Shown: in pieces, positions 1 to 5,901 of the stretch
How the letters are laid out: each line of letters begins with the position of its first letter
Position numbering within the stretch: position 1 is the first letter of the stretch
Assembly: GCA_030626645.1 (NCBI GenBank)
Contig: DAOUTP010000023.1
Span: forward strand, 1 to 13,614
Direction: 5' to 3'
DNA length: 13,614 nucleotides
DNA from: Candidatus Cloacimonadota bacterium
GTDB taxonomy: Bacteria; Cloacimonadota; Cloacimonadia; Cloacimonadales; TCS61
Program-made: the position numbers and the translations under genes
Notes under the pieces: generated by a model
The model's database searches: none
What the model was told of the DNA's origin: nothing
What the model saw: the letters and a program-made list of their open reading frames with translations, nothing else

Positions 1-231
1 AAACAGTTAGAAAGTATTGTGTCGGAAACGAAAATTGTTCTACAAGAAGCGATCAAACACAACGGGACAACGATTTCCGATTATAGAAGCGTGGAAGATA
101 AGACAGGGGAATTTCAAAATTTTCTGAAAGTTTATGGTAAAAAAAACTGTGAATGTGGTGCCGAAATTCAGAAAATCAAACAAGCGGGACGTTCAACGTA
201 TTTCTGTCCCAAATGTCAAAATGTGAAATGA
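1..231 (+). CDS. mutM: Formamidopyrimidine-DNA glycosylase (Fpg/MutM), C-terminal fragment
   Basis: Seen: the frame is open from base 1, so the gene begins upstream of the window; the 76 residues here end at TGA 229-231. They contain the end of the H2TH region (GTTISDYR), then a FLKVYGKK stretch and the zinc finger with its GRSTYFCPKC end, where the Arg contacts DNA. Known: Fpg is a bifunctional glycosylase/AP lyase that removes 8-oxoguanine and other oxidised purines; the catalytic N-terminal Pro lies outside this window. Odd: the first zinc pair reads C-E-C, so C-x1-C and not the usual C-x2-C, in a loop shortened by about three residues; the second pair is C-x2-C after the normal 16-residue spacing. 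Repair of oxidised DNA fits the defence genes that follow, but shared transcription is only inferred from the 51-base gap. Confidence 0.88.
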   Translation, partial: KQLESIVSETKIVLQEAIKHNGTTISDYRSVEDKTGEFQNFLKVYGKKNCECGAEIQKIKQAGRSTYFCPKCQNVK

Positions 232-245
232 AAAAAAATAGAGGA

Positions 246-262
246 ATTTGCTAAAAGCAAAT
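246..262 (+). other. Small hairpin upstream of the flavodiiron gene
   Basis: ATTTGC (246-251) and GCAAAT (257-262) form a perfect 6-bp stem around the loop TAAAA. It lies between mutM and the flavodiiron gene, a few bases before the AGGGAG ribosome site (271-276). There is no U-tract, so it is not an intrinsic terminator. Its role is unknown and it may be chance in AT-rich DNA. Confidence 0.25.
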
Positions 263-282
263 AGCTAAGAAGGGAGTGAAAA

Positions 283-1464
283 ATGGCAATACAAAAAGTT
301 AAGCAGAATGTTTTTTCAATAGGAGCAAAACATTGGGATAGACGGCTGTTCGATGAATTGATCCCATTGCCCGATGGAACCACATATAATTCTTATCTTG
401 TGGAAGGGTCTGATAAAACAGCTTTAATAGATACAGTTGATCCTGAAACTTTGGATGATATATTTGAAAATCTTAAAAATCATAATGTCACTAAAATTGA
501 TTATATTATTGTAAATCATGCAGAACAAGATCATTCAGGAGGGATTCCTGCTGTTCTGGCTAAATATCCTGAATCAAAAGTTGTAACAAACGAAAAATGT
601 AAAAAAATGTTGATTGATCTATTGAAAATTTCTGATGATAAGTTTATGGTTATCAAGGATGAAGAAATCTTATCGCTTGGAGATAAAACATTACAATTCT
701 ATCTGACTCCATGGGTTCACTGGCCCGAAACGATGGTAACTTATCTTAAAGAAGATAGTATCCTTTTTTCGTGTGATTTCCTTGGATCTCATTATGTATC
801 AAGTGAATTGTTTGTAAAAGATGAAGCTAAAGTTTACGCATCTGCGAAACGTTATTTTGCTGAAATTATGATGCCATTCAGGAAAAACATTACCGGACAT
901 TTGGAGAAACTTAAAGATCTTAATATTGAAATGATCGCACCAAGTCATGGTCAGATCTATGATAACCCGAAATTAATTCTGGATGCTTATAAAGATTGGA
1001 CATCTGATAATGTCAAAAATGAAGTTGTAATACCTTATGTTTCTATGCATGGAAGTACTAAAAGAATGGTAGAATATCTAACTAATGCTTTAATAAAAAG
1101 AAATATTATAGTCAAACCATTCAATCTGACTGTTACAGATATTGGTGAATTAGCAATCGAATTGGTTGATGCAGCCACGATAGTTATTGGTTCTCCAACT
1201 GTGTTAATGGGTCCACATCCATCGGTTGCATACGCTGCATTTTTGGCAAATATGTTAAAACCAAAAGCTAAGTTTGCTACTGTTATTGGTTCTTATGGAT
1301 GGGGTGGAAAAATGGTAGAAAAAATAGCAGGAATGCTCGGAAATCTAAAAGTAGAGATATTATCTACAGTTATGGTAAAGGGTTTTCCTGAAGAAAATGA
1401 TTTTCGTACATTAGATGATCTGGCTGATGAAATTCTAGAAAAACATAAAAGTTTAAATCTTTAA
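283..1464 (+). CDS. Flavodiiron protein (A-type flavoprotein; O2/NO reductase)
   Basis: Role: a soluble cytoplasmic enzyme that reduces O2 to water and/or NO to N2O, usually with electrons from rubredoxin. Seen: 393 residues, the normal length of the simple two-domain form. The N-terminal metallo-beta-lactamase-like domain carries the diiron ligands H79-x-E81-x-D83-H84, H146 (WVHWP), D165 (SCDFLG) and H222 (SHG). The C-terminal flavodoxin domain starts near residue 248, with the FMN phosphate loop SMHGST (254-259) and the GSPT segment near 303-306. There is no fused rubredoxin or flavin reductase domain, so an outside donor is needed; a rubredoxin gene is at 3284-3424. Start ATG 283 has AGGGAG at 271-276. 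It heads the defence cluster and ends 32 bases before ferritin. All ligands are present, so it should be active; preference for O2 or NO cannot be read from the sequence. Confidence 0.95.
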   Translation: MAIQKVKQNVFSIGAKHWDRRLFDELIPLPDGTTYNSYLVEGSDKTALIDTVDPETLDDIFENLKNHNVTKIDYIIVNHAEQDHSGGIPAVLAKYPESKVVTNEKCKKMLIDLLKISDDKFMVIKDEEILSLGDKTLQFYLTPWVHWPETMVTYLKEDSILFSCDFLGSHYVSSELFVKDEAKVYASAKRYFAEIMMPFRKNITGHLEKLKDLNIEMIAPSHGQIYDNPKLILDAYKDWTSDNVKNEVVIPYVSMHGSTKRMVEYLTNALIKRNIIVKPFNLTVTDIGELAIELVDAATIVIGSPTVLMGPHPSVAYAAFLANMLKPKAKFATVIGSYGWGGKMVEKIAGMLGNLKVEILSTVMVKGFPEENDFRTLDDLADEILEKHKSLNL

Positions 1465-1496
1465 GAAAACAAAAATCAAATAAAATAGGAGAAAAA

Positions 1497-2006
1497 ATGT
1501 TAGCGAAAAAAATTGAAGCTGCACTAAATATGCAGATTAATAAAGAATTATTTTCGGAGTATTTGTATCTTTCTATGGCAACATACTTTGCCGCAGAGGG
1601 ATTAAGTGGATTTGAAAGTTTCTTTATTGTTCAGGCACAGGAAGAAAGATTCCATGCCATGAAATTTTATAATTTTGTAAATGAGCGAGGCGGAAGAGTT
1701 CTGCTGAAAAAGCTGGAAGATCCAAAAACAGATTTCGTTTCTGTTAAAGAAATATTCGAGCTTGCTTTAGGGCATGAAAGATTCATATCAAAATCCATAT
1801 ACGAGTTAATGGATTTGGCAATCGAAGAGAAAGATCACGCAACCAAAAGCTTTCTGAACTGGTTCGTGGATGAACAGGTGGAAGAAGAAGCATCAATGGA
1901 AGCAATTTTGGATAAGTTGAAATTAATCGGCGGTAAAGGTCATGGACTTTTAATGATGGATAATGAATTGGGAACACGTACTTTTGCGCCACCGGTAACC
2001 GAATAA
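1497..2006 (+). CDS. ftnA: Non-haem ferritin
   Basis: Role: a cytoplasmic iron-storage cage of four-helix-bundle subunits that oxidises Fe(II) at a ferroxidase centre and stores it as a mineral. Seen: 169 residues, typical for bacterial ferritin. The ferroxidase ligands fall at the positions of E. coli FtnA: E17, E50, H53, E94, Q127 and E130. No Met is placed as in the haem-binding bacterioferritins, so the FtnA class is preferred. Start ATG 1497 has AGGAG a few bases upstream. It lies between the flavodiiron gene and the superoxide reductase with short gaps. Inferred role here: keeping free Fe(II) low so that peroxide made by the neighbouring superoxide reductase does not drive Fenton chemistry. 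Confidence 0.94.
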   Translation: MLAKKIEAALNMQINKELFSEYLYLSMATYFAAEGLSGFESFFIVQAQEERFHAMKFYNFVNERGGRVLLKKLEDPKTDFVSVKEIFELALGHERFISKSIYELMDLAIEEKDHATKSFLNWFVDEQVEEEASMEAILDKLKLIGGKGHGLLMMDNELGTRTFAPPVTE

Positions 2007-2021
2007 ATAAGGAGGAAAAAA

Positions 2022-2402
2022 ATGACACAATTAAGAGAGATTTATTATTGCGAAAAATGTGGTAATGTAGTGGAGATCGTAAATGAAGGAGCACCCGCAC
2101 TTGTTTGCTGTGGAATTCCAATGGTAAAATTAGATGCTAAAACTGAAGATGCTTCTACAGAAAAACACGTTCCATACGTAGAAGAAAAAGATGATGGAGT
2201 TTTGGTAAAAGTCGGGCAAAATACGGCTCATCCCATGGTTGAAAATCATTACATAAAGTTCATAGAAGTTCTTACAAGTTGCAAAGTTTATCGTAAAGAA
2301 TTGAAACCAGAAAAAGCTCCGGAAGCTTGGTTCCCAATAAAAAAAGAAGATATTATAGAAGTTCGGGAATGGTGTAATCTACACGGATTGTGGAAAAGTT
2401 AA
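2022..2402 (+). CDS. dfx: Desulfoferrodoxin (2Fe superoxide reductase)
   Basis: Role: reduces superoxide to hydrogen peroxide without releasing O2; cytoplasmic, usually fed by rubredoxin. Seen: 126 residues, the length of the two-iron class. The N-terminal desulforedoxin-like site has C10, C13, C29 and C30 (CxxC and CC). The catalytic Fe(His)4Cys site in the C-terminal beta domain has H49, H70, H76, C118 and H121; E47 and K48 before H49 match the active-site Glu and Lys of the family. The WCNLHGLW block is the classic C-terminal signature. Start ATG 2022 is preceded by GGAGG. It begins 15 bases after ferritin, which suggests cotranscription. Nothing is missing, so an active enzyme is expected. 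Its product peroxide is the substrate of the rubrerythrin two genes downstream. Confidence 0.96.
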   Translation: MTQLREIYYCEKCGNVVEIVNEGAPALVCCGIPMVKLDAKTEDASTEKHVPYVEEKDDGVLVKVGQNTAHPMVENHYIKFIEVLTSCKVYRKELKPEKAPEAWFPIKKEDIIEVREWCNLHGLWKS

Positions 2403-2404
2403 CA

Positions 2405-2423
2405 AAAATCTTGTGAAGATTTT
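2405..2423 (+). terminator. Weak hairpin after the superoxide reductase gene
   Basis: AAAATCTT (2405-2412) and AAGATTTT (2416-2423) make a perfect 8-bp stem with a GTG loop, starting three bases after the stop codon. A second small stem, ACCTT/AAGGT around CGC, follows at 2444-2456. The first stem is GC-poor, and the only T-run is part of its own 3' arm, so termination would be weak or partial. It could instead protect or process the mRNA. Confidence 0.35.
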
Positions 2424-2472
2424 AGAACTTCATACTGTTCTTGACCTTCGCAAGGTTAATCTAAAAAAATAG

Positions 2473-2497
2473 AGTTACCAAACGGAATTTGATAACT
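2473..2497. promoter_or_regulatory. Imperfect dyad over the candidate promoter, possible operator
   Basis: AGTTACCAAA (2473-2482) and TTTGATAACT (2488-2497) are inverted arms with one mismatch in ten, separated by the five bases CGGAA. The dyad covers the candidate -35 element and spacer and touches the -10 in front of a gene for a small winged-helix protein. A symmetric site of this size suits a dimeric winged-helix regulator, so autoregulation is a reasonable inference. I did not see a clear second copy of these arms before other genes in the window. Confidence 0.35.
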
Positions 2498-2503
2498 ATA
2501 AAT
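2475..2503 (+). promoter_or_regulatory. Candidate promoter before the winged-helix gene
   Basis: TTACCA (2475-2480, four of six matches to the -35 consensus) lies 16 bases before TATAAA (2497-2502, five of six matches to -10). A start of transcription near 2510 would leave a very short leader before the GGAG (2513-2516) that serves ATG 2522. The call rests on consensus matching in AT-rich DNA and is tentative. Confidence 0.3.
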
Positions 2504-2521
2504 GAATTTAATGGAGAAAAA

Positions 2522-2701
2522 ATGTCTGAAAATAAACAGGTTGTATTAGATGCAATGAAAACAGCTGGGAAACCACTAAAAGGTGGAGAAATTGTTGAGT
2601 TAAGCAGACTTGATAAAAAAGATGTTGATAAAGCAATGAAAGAATTGAAAAAAGAAGAGTTGATAATTTCACCCAAAAGATGTTATTGGGAACCGAAATA
2701 A
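2522..2701 (+). CDS. Small winged-helix protein, candidate regulator
   Basis: Seen: 59 residues with charged helices and a plain winged-helix layout: helix 1 about residues 4-14 (KQVVLDAMKT), a GKPLKGGEIVELS helix at 17-28, a putative recognition helix at 31-43 (DKKDVDKAMKELK), and a short wing at about 45-57 (EELIISPKRCYWEP). The pattern resembles one-domain DNA-binding proteins of the MarR/ArsR-like superfamily; no family was assigned. It has no sensor domain, and a single Cys (C54) is the only obvious redox-active residue. I chose ATG 2522 because GGAG lies five bases upstream; an in-frame upstream start at 2489 would have no such site. It sits between superoxide reductase and rubrerythrin, with a dyad over its own candidate promoter, so control of this cluster is inferred. 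A non-regulatory nucleic-acid-binding role is possible. Confidence 0.7.
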   Translation: MSENKQVVLDAMKTAGKPLKGGEIVELSRLDKKDVDKAMKELKKEELIISPKRCYWEPK

Positions 2702-2724
2702 AATAAATAGAAAATGGAGGATAA

Positions 2725-3261
2725 ATGTCGGAATTAAAAGGAACAAAAACAGAAAAAAATCTCTGGGACGCTTTTGCCGGAGAATCTATGGCGAGAAATA
2801 AGTACACTTATTTTGCCAAAGTTGCTAAAAAAGAAGGTTATGAGCAGATCTATAATCTATTCTTGGAAACTGCTAAGAATGAAATGGAACATGCCAAACT
2901 GCACTTTAAAGCTTTAGGTGAACTTGGAGATACTGTGGCTAACTTGAAAGCTGCTGCCGGCGGTGAGAATTATGAATGGACAGAAATGTACCCTCATATG
3001 GCAAAAGATGCACGAGAAGAAGGTTTCAATGATATTGCTGCAATGTTCGAAGGAATTGCCACTGTGGAGAAGAAACATGAAGAGCGTTACAAAAAACTTC
3101 TAGAAAATATTGAGAATGGATCTGTATTTGTCAAGGATGGAAAAGTTTATTGGAAATGTCTGAATTGTGGTCATATCCATGAAGGAATTGAAGCATTAAA
3201 AATTTGCCCTGTGTGTAAACATCCACAGGCGTATTTCGAAGTTCACGTAGAAAATTATTAA
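2725..3261 (+). CDS. rbr: Rubrerythrin
   Basis: Role: a cytoplasmic peroxidase that reduces hydrogen peroxide to water at a diiron site, passing electrons through its own rubredoxin domain. Seen: 178 residues. The four-helix ferritin-like domain holds E20, E53-x-x-H56, E84 and E87, and E115-x-x-H118. The C-terminal rubredoxin-type domain holds C145-x2-C148 and C161-x2-C164. Both domains are in the standard order and nothing is missing. Start ATG 2725 has GGAGG just upstream. It begins 23 bases after the winged-helix gene and is followed 22 bases later by a rubredoxin gene, the usual electron donor. With the superoxide reductase it gives a two-step route from superoxide to water. Confidence 0.96.
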   Translation: MSELKGTKTEKNLWDAFAGESMARNKYTYFAKVAKKEGYEQIYNLFLETAKNEMEHAKLHFKALGELGDTVANLKAAAGGENYEWTEMYPHMAKDAREEGFNDIAAMFEGIATVEKKHEERYKKLLENIENGSVFVKDGKVYWKCLNCGHIHEGIEALKICPVCKHPQAYFEVHVENY

Positions 3262-3283
3262 AAATTCTAAACAGGAGGAAAAA

Positions 3284-3424
3284 ATGCAAAAATATGTATG
3301 CGATGCTTGTGGATGGGTATATGACCCAGTAGAAAATGATAATGTTGCATTTGCTGATTTACCCGAAGATTGGGTATGCCCCGAATGTGGTGTAGGCAAA
3401 GACCTATTTAGCCCTATTGATTAA
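3284..3424 (+). CDS. rub: Rubredoxin, short (46-residue) form
   Basis: Role: a small soluble electron carrier with one Fe(Cys)4 centre, the usual donor to flavodiiron protein, superoxide reductase and rubrerythrin. Seen: 46 residues with C6-x2-C9 and C32-x2-C35, the aromatic residues Y4, W11, Y13 and W30, and the CGWVYDP and WVCPECGVGK blocks. The common form has about 52 residues; this one lacks roughly seven in the middle loop, as in the 45-residue rubredoxin of Desulfovibrio desulfuricans, which it closely resembles from memory. Start ATG 3284 follows AGGAGG at 3273-3278. It ends the defence cluster and is followed by a strong hairpin. Being short, it is easily missed by ORF length cut-offs. 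Confidence 0.96.
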   Translation: MQKYVCDACGWVYDPVENDNVAFADLPEDWVCPECGVGKDLFSPID

Positions 3425-3433
3425 ATGGATATA

Positions 3434-3465
3434 GAGTGGAACAGCAGATTTCTGCTGTTCCACTC
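3434..3465 (+). terminator. Perfect 14-bp hairpin after rubredoxin
   Basis: GAGTGGAACAGCAG (3434-3447) pairs perfectly with CTGCTGTTCCACTC (3452-3465) around an ATTT loop. It starts ten bases after the rubredoxin stop and is by far the strongest stem in the window. The T-run is displaced: ACCAG comes first and then TTTT (3471-3474). It probably ends or attenuates transcription of the defence cluster. The next gene starts only 21 bases later, so some read-through is likely, or that gene has a promoter buried here. Confidence 0.6.
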
Positions 3466-3485
3466 ACCAGTTTTAAGAGGATTCA

Positions 3486-4304
3486 GTGATCTGGATATGG
3501 TTTAAGGAGTTAAGTCCGGTTATTCAAGCTCTTCTCGCAACTTTATTTACTTGGTTGCTCACAGCTTTGGGGGCAGCTATGGTATTTTTCTTCAAAGAAA
3601 TAAAGCGCCCTGTTTTGGATGCGATGCTTGGTTTTGCCGCAGGTGTGATGATCGCCGCCAGTTTCTGGTCGTTGTTAGCTCCGGCTATTGAGATGACACC
3701 GGAAGTGAGCTCATTACCGGTTTGGTTACCAGCTCTCATAGGTTTCCTGTCTGGAGGAGTATTTCTCTGGATAGCCGATAGGATCTTGCCGCATTTGCAC
3801 TTGGGATTACCCATGAATGAAGCAGAAGGAATTCATACAAACTGGAAAAGAAGTGTGTTGCTGGTTTTAGCAATAACTCTGCACAATATACCGGAAGGAT
3901 TGGCTGTGGGTGTAGCGTTTGGAGCTTTAGCTGTAAACTTGCCATCGGTAACTTTAGCTGGAGCAATCGGTCTGGCTGTGGGAATTGGAATTCAGAATTT
4001 CCCGGAAGGTGCAGCTGTAAGCATTCCCCTGCGGCGAGAAAAACTTTCCAGAGCTAAGAGTTTCTGGTATGGACAGCTATCTGGAGTTGTTGAACCAATT
4101 GCTGGTGTGATAGGTGCAGCTACTGTTATTTTAATGCGTCCGATCTTACCATATGCATTAGCTTTTGCAGCAGGTGCTATGATCTATGTTGTTGTTGAAG
4201 AGTTGATCCCTGAAGCACAACAAGATAGAAACACAGATGTTGCCACTATTGGAGCCATGATAGGTTTTGCGGTGATGATGACATTAGATGTAGCCTTAGG
4301 ATAA
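3486..4304 (+). CDS. ZIP-family metal transporter (GufA-like)
   Basis: Role: an inner-membrane permease that brings divalent metals, usually Zn(II) and sometimes Fe(II) or Mn(II), into the cytoplasm. Seen: 272 residues with about eight hydrophobic segments. The metal path is marked by HNIPEG (133-138) in TM4 and QNFPEG (170-175) in TM5, the paired signature of the GufA-type prokaryotic ZIPs. EELIPE (238-243) lies in a late helix. A loop with HLHLG (103-107) precedes TM4. The start is GTG 3486 with AAGAGG (3475-3480) five bases upstream; a stop lies in frame just before it (3474-3476) and TM1 begins by residue 10, so no other start fits. Its place next to ferritin and diiron genes suggests iron supply, but substrate cannot be read with confidence. 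Confidence 0.92.
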   Translation: MIWIWFKELSPVIQALLATLFTWLLTALGAAMVFFFKEIKRPVLDAMLGFAAGVMIAASFWSLLAPAIEMTPEVSSLPVWLPALIGFLSGGVFLWIADRILPHLHLGLPMNEAEGIHTNWKRSVLLVLAITLHNIPEGLAVGVAFGALAVNLPSVTLAGAIGLAVGIGIQNFPEGAAVSIPLRREKLSRAKSFWYGQLSGVVEPIAGVIGAATVILMRPILPYALAFAAGAMIYVVVEELIPEAQQDRNTDVATIGAMIGFAVMMTLDVALG

Positions 4305-4348
4305 ATAAATCTTATATTTTATAAAATTATATAAAACTAGGAGAGAAA

Positions 4349-4801
4349 ATGACAAAAGAAAAATTCAATGAGGTAATTGATTTTGCAATTCAAGGTGAAA
4401 AAGATGCTGTAGTATTTTATCGAGAATTACAAGAAAAATCAAAATTTCAAGCACAGAAAGAAATGTTGAAAGAGTACGAAGATATGGAAAAAGGGCATGT
4501 TATCGTTTTGGAGAACATTAGAAAGAGGGGCTTACAGAATATTGCTGTTAAAGAAGTTACAAATTTAAACATTAGTGAATATCTTGTTGATGCAGAACCA
4601 TCTGCTGATATGGATTACCAGGATATCCTGATCATTGCCATGAAAAAAGAAGAACAAGCTCAGAAACTTTATACAAATTTGGCAGGAAATTTTCCTGGTA
4701 CTGAACTGGAAACGCTTTTCTTAAAACTTGCCAGCGAAGAAGCTGAGCATAAACTACAATTTGAAACTCTTTATGATGAACATGTTTTAAAAGAAAATTA
4801 A
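4349..4801 (+). CDS. Rubrerythrin-like diiron protein without rubredoxin domain (first copy)
   Basis: Seen: 150 residues, all-helical, ferritin-like. The diiron motifs are E17 in the first helix, E47-x-x-H50 (MEKGH), E101/E102 in the third, and E131-x-x-H134 (EEAEH) in the fourth. There is no CxxC, hence no rubredoxin domain. Known: such short erythrin-like proteins bind two irons and act as peroxidases, oxidases or iron handlers; most are uncharacterised. Start ATG 4349 is served by AGGAGA (4339-4344). It follows the ZIP transporter and precedes the dihydroorotate-dehydrogenase-like flavoprotein by 18 bases, so the two may be cotranscribed. A second protein of the same layout is at 7737-8219. 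Its electron donor is unknown; the nearby rubredoxin is a candidate. Confidence 0.86.
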   Translation: MTKEKFNEVIDFAIQGEKDAVVFYRELQEKSKFQAQKEMLKEYEDMEKGHVIVLENIRKRGLQNIAVKEVTNLNISEYLVDAEPSADMDYQDILIIAMKKEEQAQKLYTNLAGNFPGTELETLFLKLASEEAEHKLQFETLYDEHVLKEN

Positions 4802-4822
4802 TATCTTATTTTTGGAGGAATG

Positions 4823-5812
4823 ATGGCAGATTTAAAAACAATGTATATGGGGCTTGAATTAAAAAATCCGATTATTGTAGGTTCCAGTGGTTTAACTAGT
4901 AATCTTGATTCGATTAACAAAATGGCAAAAGCGGGAGCTTCTGCAGTTGTTTTAAAATCATTATTTGAAGAACAGATAATGATGGAAGTGAATCAGAGTA
5001 TGGGAGATTACAATCCGTTTCATGGTCATACCGAAATGTATGATTATCAAAAATATTTTGAAAAACAACACATTTTAGAAAAATATCTGAAATTGATCAA
5101 AGATGCAAAACAAGAAGTGGATATCCCAATCATTGCCAGTATTAACTGTATGAGCTCTGCTGAGTGGACAAAATTTGCTAAAGACATTGAACATTCCGGT
5201 GCAGATGCTTTAGAGTTGAATATTTTCTTGCTTCCTTCCGATCCAAAAATGGAGGGTAAAGATAACGAGAAAGTATATTTTGATATTATAAAAAAAGTTA
5301 TTTCAGAAATTTCAATTCCAGTCTCAATAAAAATCAGTCACTATTTTGATAACCTGGCTAATACTCTGCAAAGATTTTCTCAAACAAATATAAAGGGAAT
5401 GGTTTTATTTAACAGATTTTACAATACTGATATTGATATTGAAAAAGAAGAACTTATCGGGGGTAATTTCTATAGTACACCTGACGATATGTCTAATACT
5501 CTGCGCTGGATAGGGATCATGAATGGTCTGGTGGATTGTGATTTGTGTGCTACAAACGGAATTCATACTGGAAAGGATGCGATCAAGTTCCTTCTGGCAG
5601 GTGCTTCCACAGTGCAAATGGTCTCTTCAATTTATATCAACTCCGCCAAAGTGATAGAAAAATCTCTGATTGAAATTCAGAACTGGATGGAGAAACACAA
5701 TTATGAATCCATTGATCAATTCCGGGGAAAATTGAGTAAAACATCTGAAATGAATACTGCTTTTTATGAACGGGTTCAATTCATGAAATATTTTGGTTCC
5801 AAAAAGAAATAG
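4823..5812 (+). CDS. Dihydroorotate-dehydrogenase-like FMN oxidoreductase
   Basis: Seen: 329 residues forming a TIM barrel of the class 1 DHOD/DPD superfamily. NPIIVGSSG (15-23) is the usual first strand, IPIIASI (101-107) the middle strand, IPVSIKIS (165-172) gives the conserved Lys K170, and NGIHTGKDA (245-253) with AGASTVQM (259-266) is the FMN-phosphate site. Odd: where true class 1 enzymes have the catalytic Cys or Ser in an N-x-S-C-P-N type loop, this protein reads NIFLLPSD (133-140), so the usual base is absent. It is therefore unlikely to be an ordinary PyrD. Two adjacent ATGs exist; GGAGG (4814-4818) is one base from ATG 4820 and four from ATG 4823, so 4823 is preferred. Substrate unknown; proteins of this type are annotated as DHOD-like in many anaerobes. 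Confidence 0.82.
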   Translation: MADLKTMYMGLELKNPIIVGSSGLTSNLDSINKMAKAGASAVVLKSLFEEQIMMEVNQSMGDYNPFHGHTEMYDYQKYFEKQHILEKYLKLIKDAKQEVDIPIIASINCMSSAEWTKFAKDIEHSGADALELNIFLLPSDPKMEGKDNEKVYFDIIKKVISEISIPVSIKISHYFDNLANTLQRFSQTNIKGMVLFNRFYNTDIDIEKEELIGGNFYSTPDDMSNTLRWIGIMNGLVDCDLCATNGIHTGKDAIKFLLAGASTVQMVSSIYINSAKVIEKSLIEIQNWMEKHNYESIDQFRGKLSKTSEMNTAFYERVQFMKYFGSKKK

Positions 5813-5819
5813 AAAAAGT

Positions 5820-5844
5820 TTAAAATATTTTAAGTAAATATAAT
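5820..5844 (+). promoter_or_regulatory. Candidate promoter with adjoining 14-bp palindrome before fhs
   Basis: TATAAT (5839-5844) is a perfect -10 match. The -35 region around 5816-5822 is poor. Just upstream lies TTAAAATATTTTAA (5820-5833), a perfect 14-base palindrome between the -35 position and the -10. A small stem GAAAG/CTTTC (5847-5862) follows near the expected transcription start. The 89-base gap before ATG 5902 is larger than most in the window, which supports a promoter here. Perfect AT palindromes also arise by chance in AT-rich DNA. Confidence 0.35.
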
Positions 5845-5901
5845 CAGAAAGTTTAAGCTTTCGTGATTTTCGTGTGTTTAGTGAATAAAAGGGAGAGTTT
5901 A

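Noticed and set aside
1783..2121. Long minus-strand open frame (112 codons) under ferritin and superoxide reductase
   Set aside because: It lies opposite two clear genes, its product shows no recognisable motif, and no ribosome site or promoter was seen. The other long minus-strand frames in the window are likewise shadows.
2441..2469. TTGACC as a -35 element before the winged-helix gene
   Set aside because: No acceptable -10 lies at the right distance; the TTACCA/TATAAA pair further down fits better.
4312..4334. AT-rich TTATAT...ATATAA dyad before the first stand-alone diiron gene, considered as a PerR/Fur-type box
   Set aside because: It matches a PerR box only partly, with wrong spacing, and AT-rich DNA gives such matches easily. 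Promoter activity there remains possible.
5863..5901. Upstream GTG start for fhs
   Set aside because: The added residues do not match the family N-terminus, and the good ribosome site serves ATG 5902.
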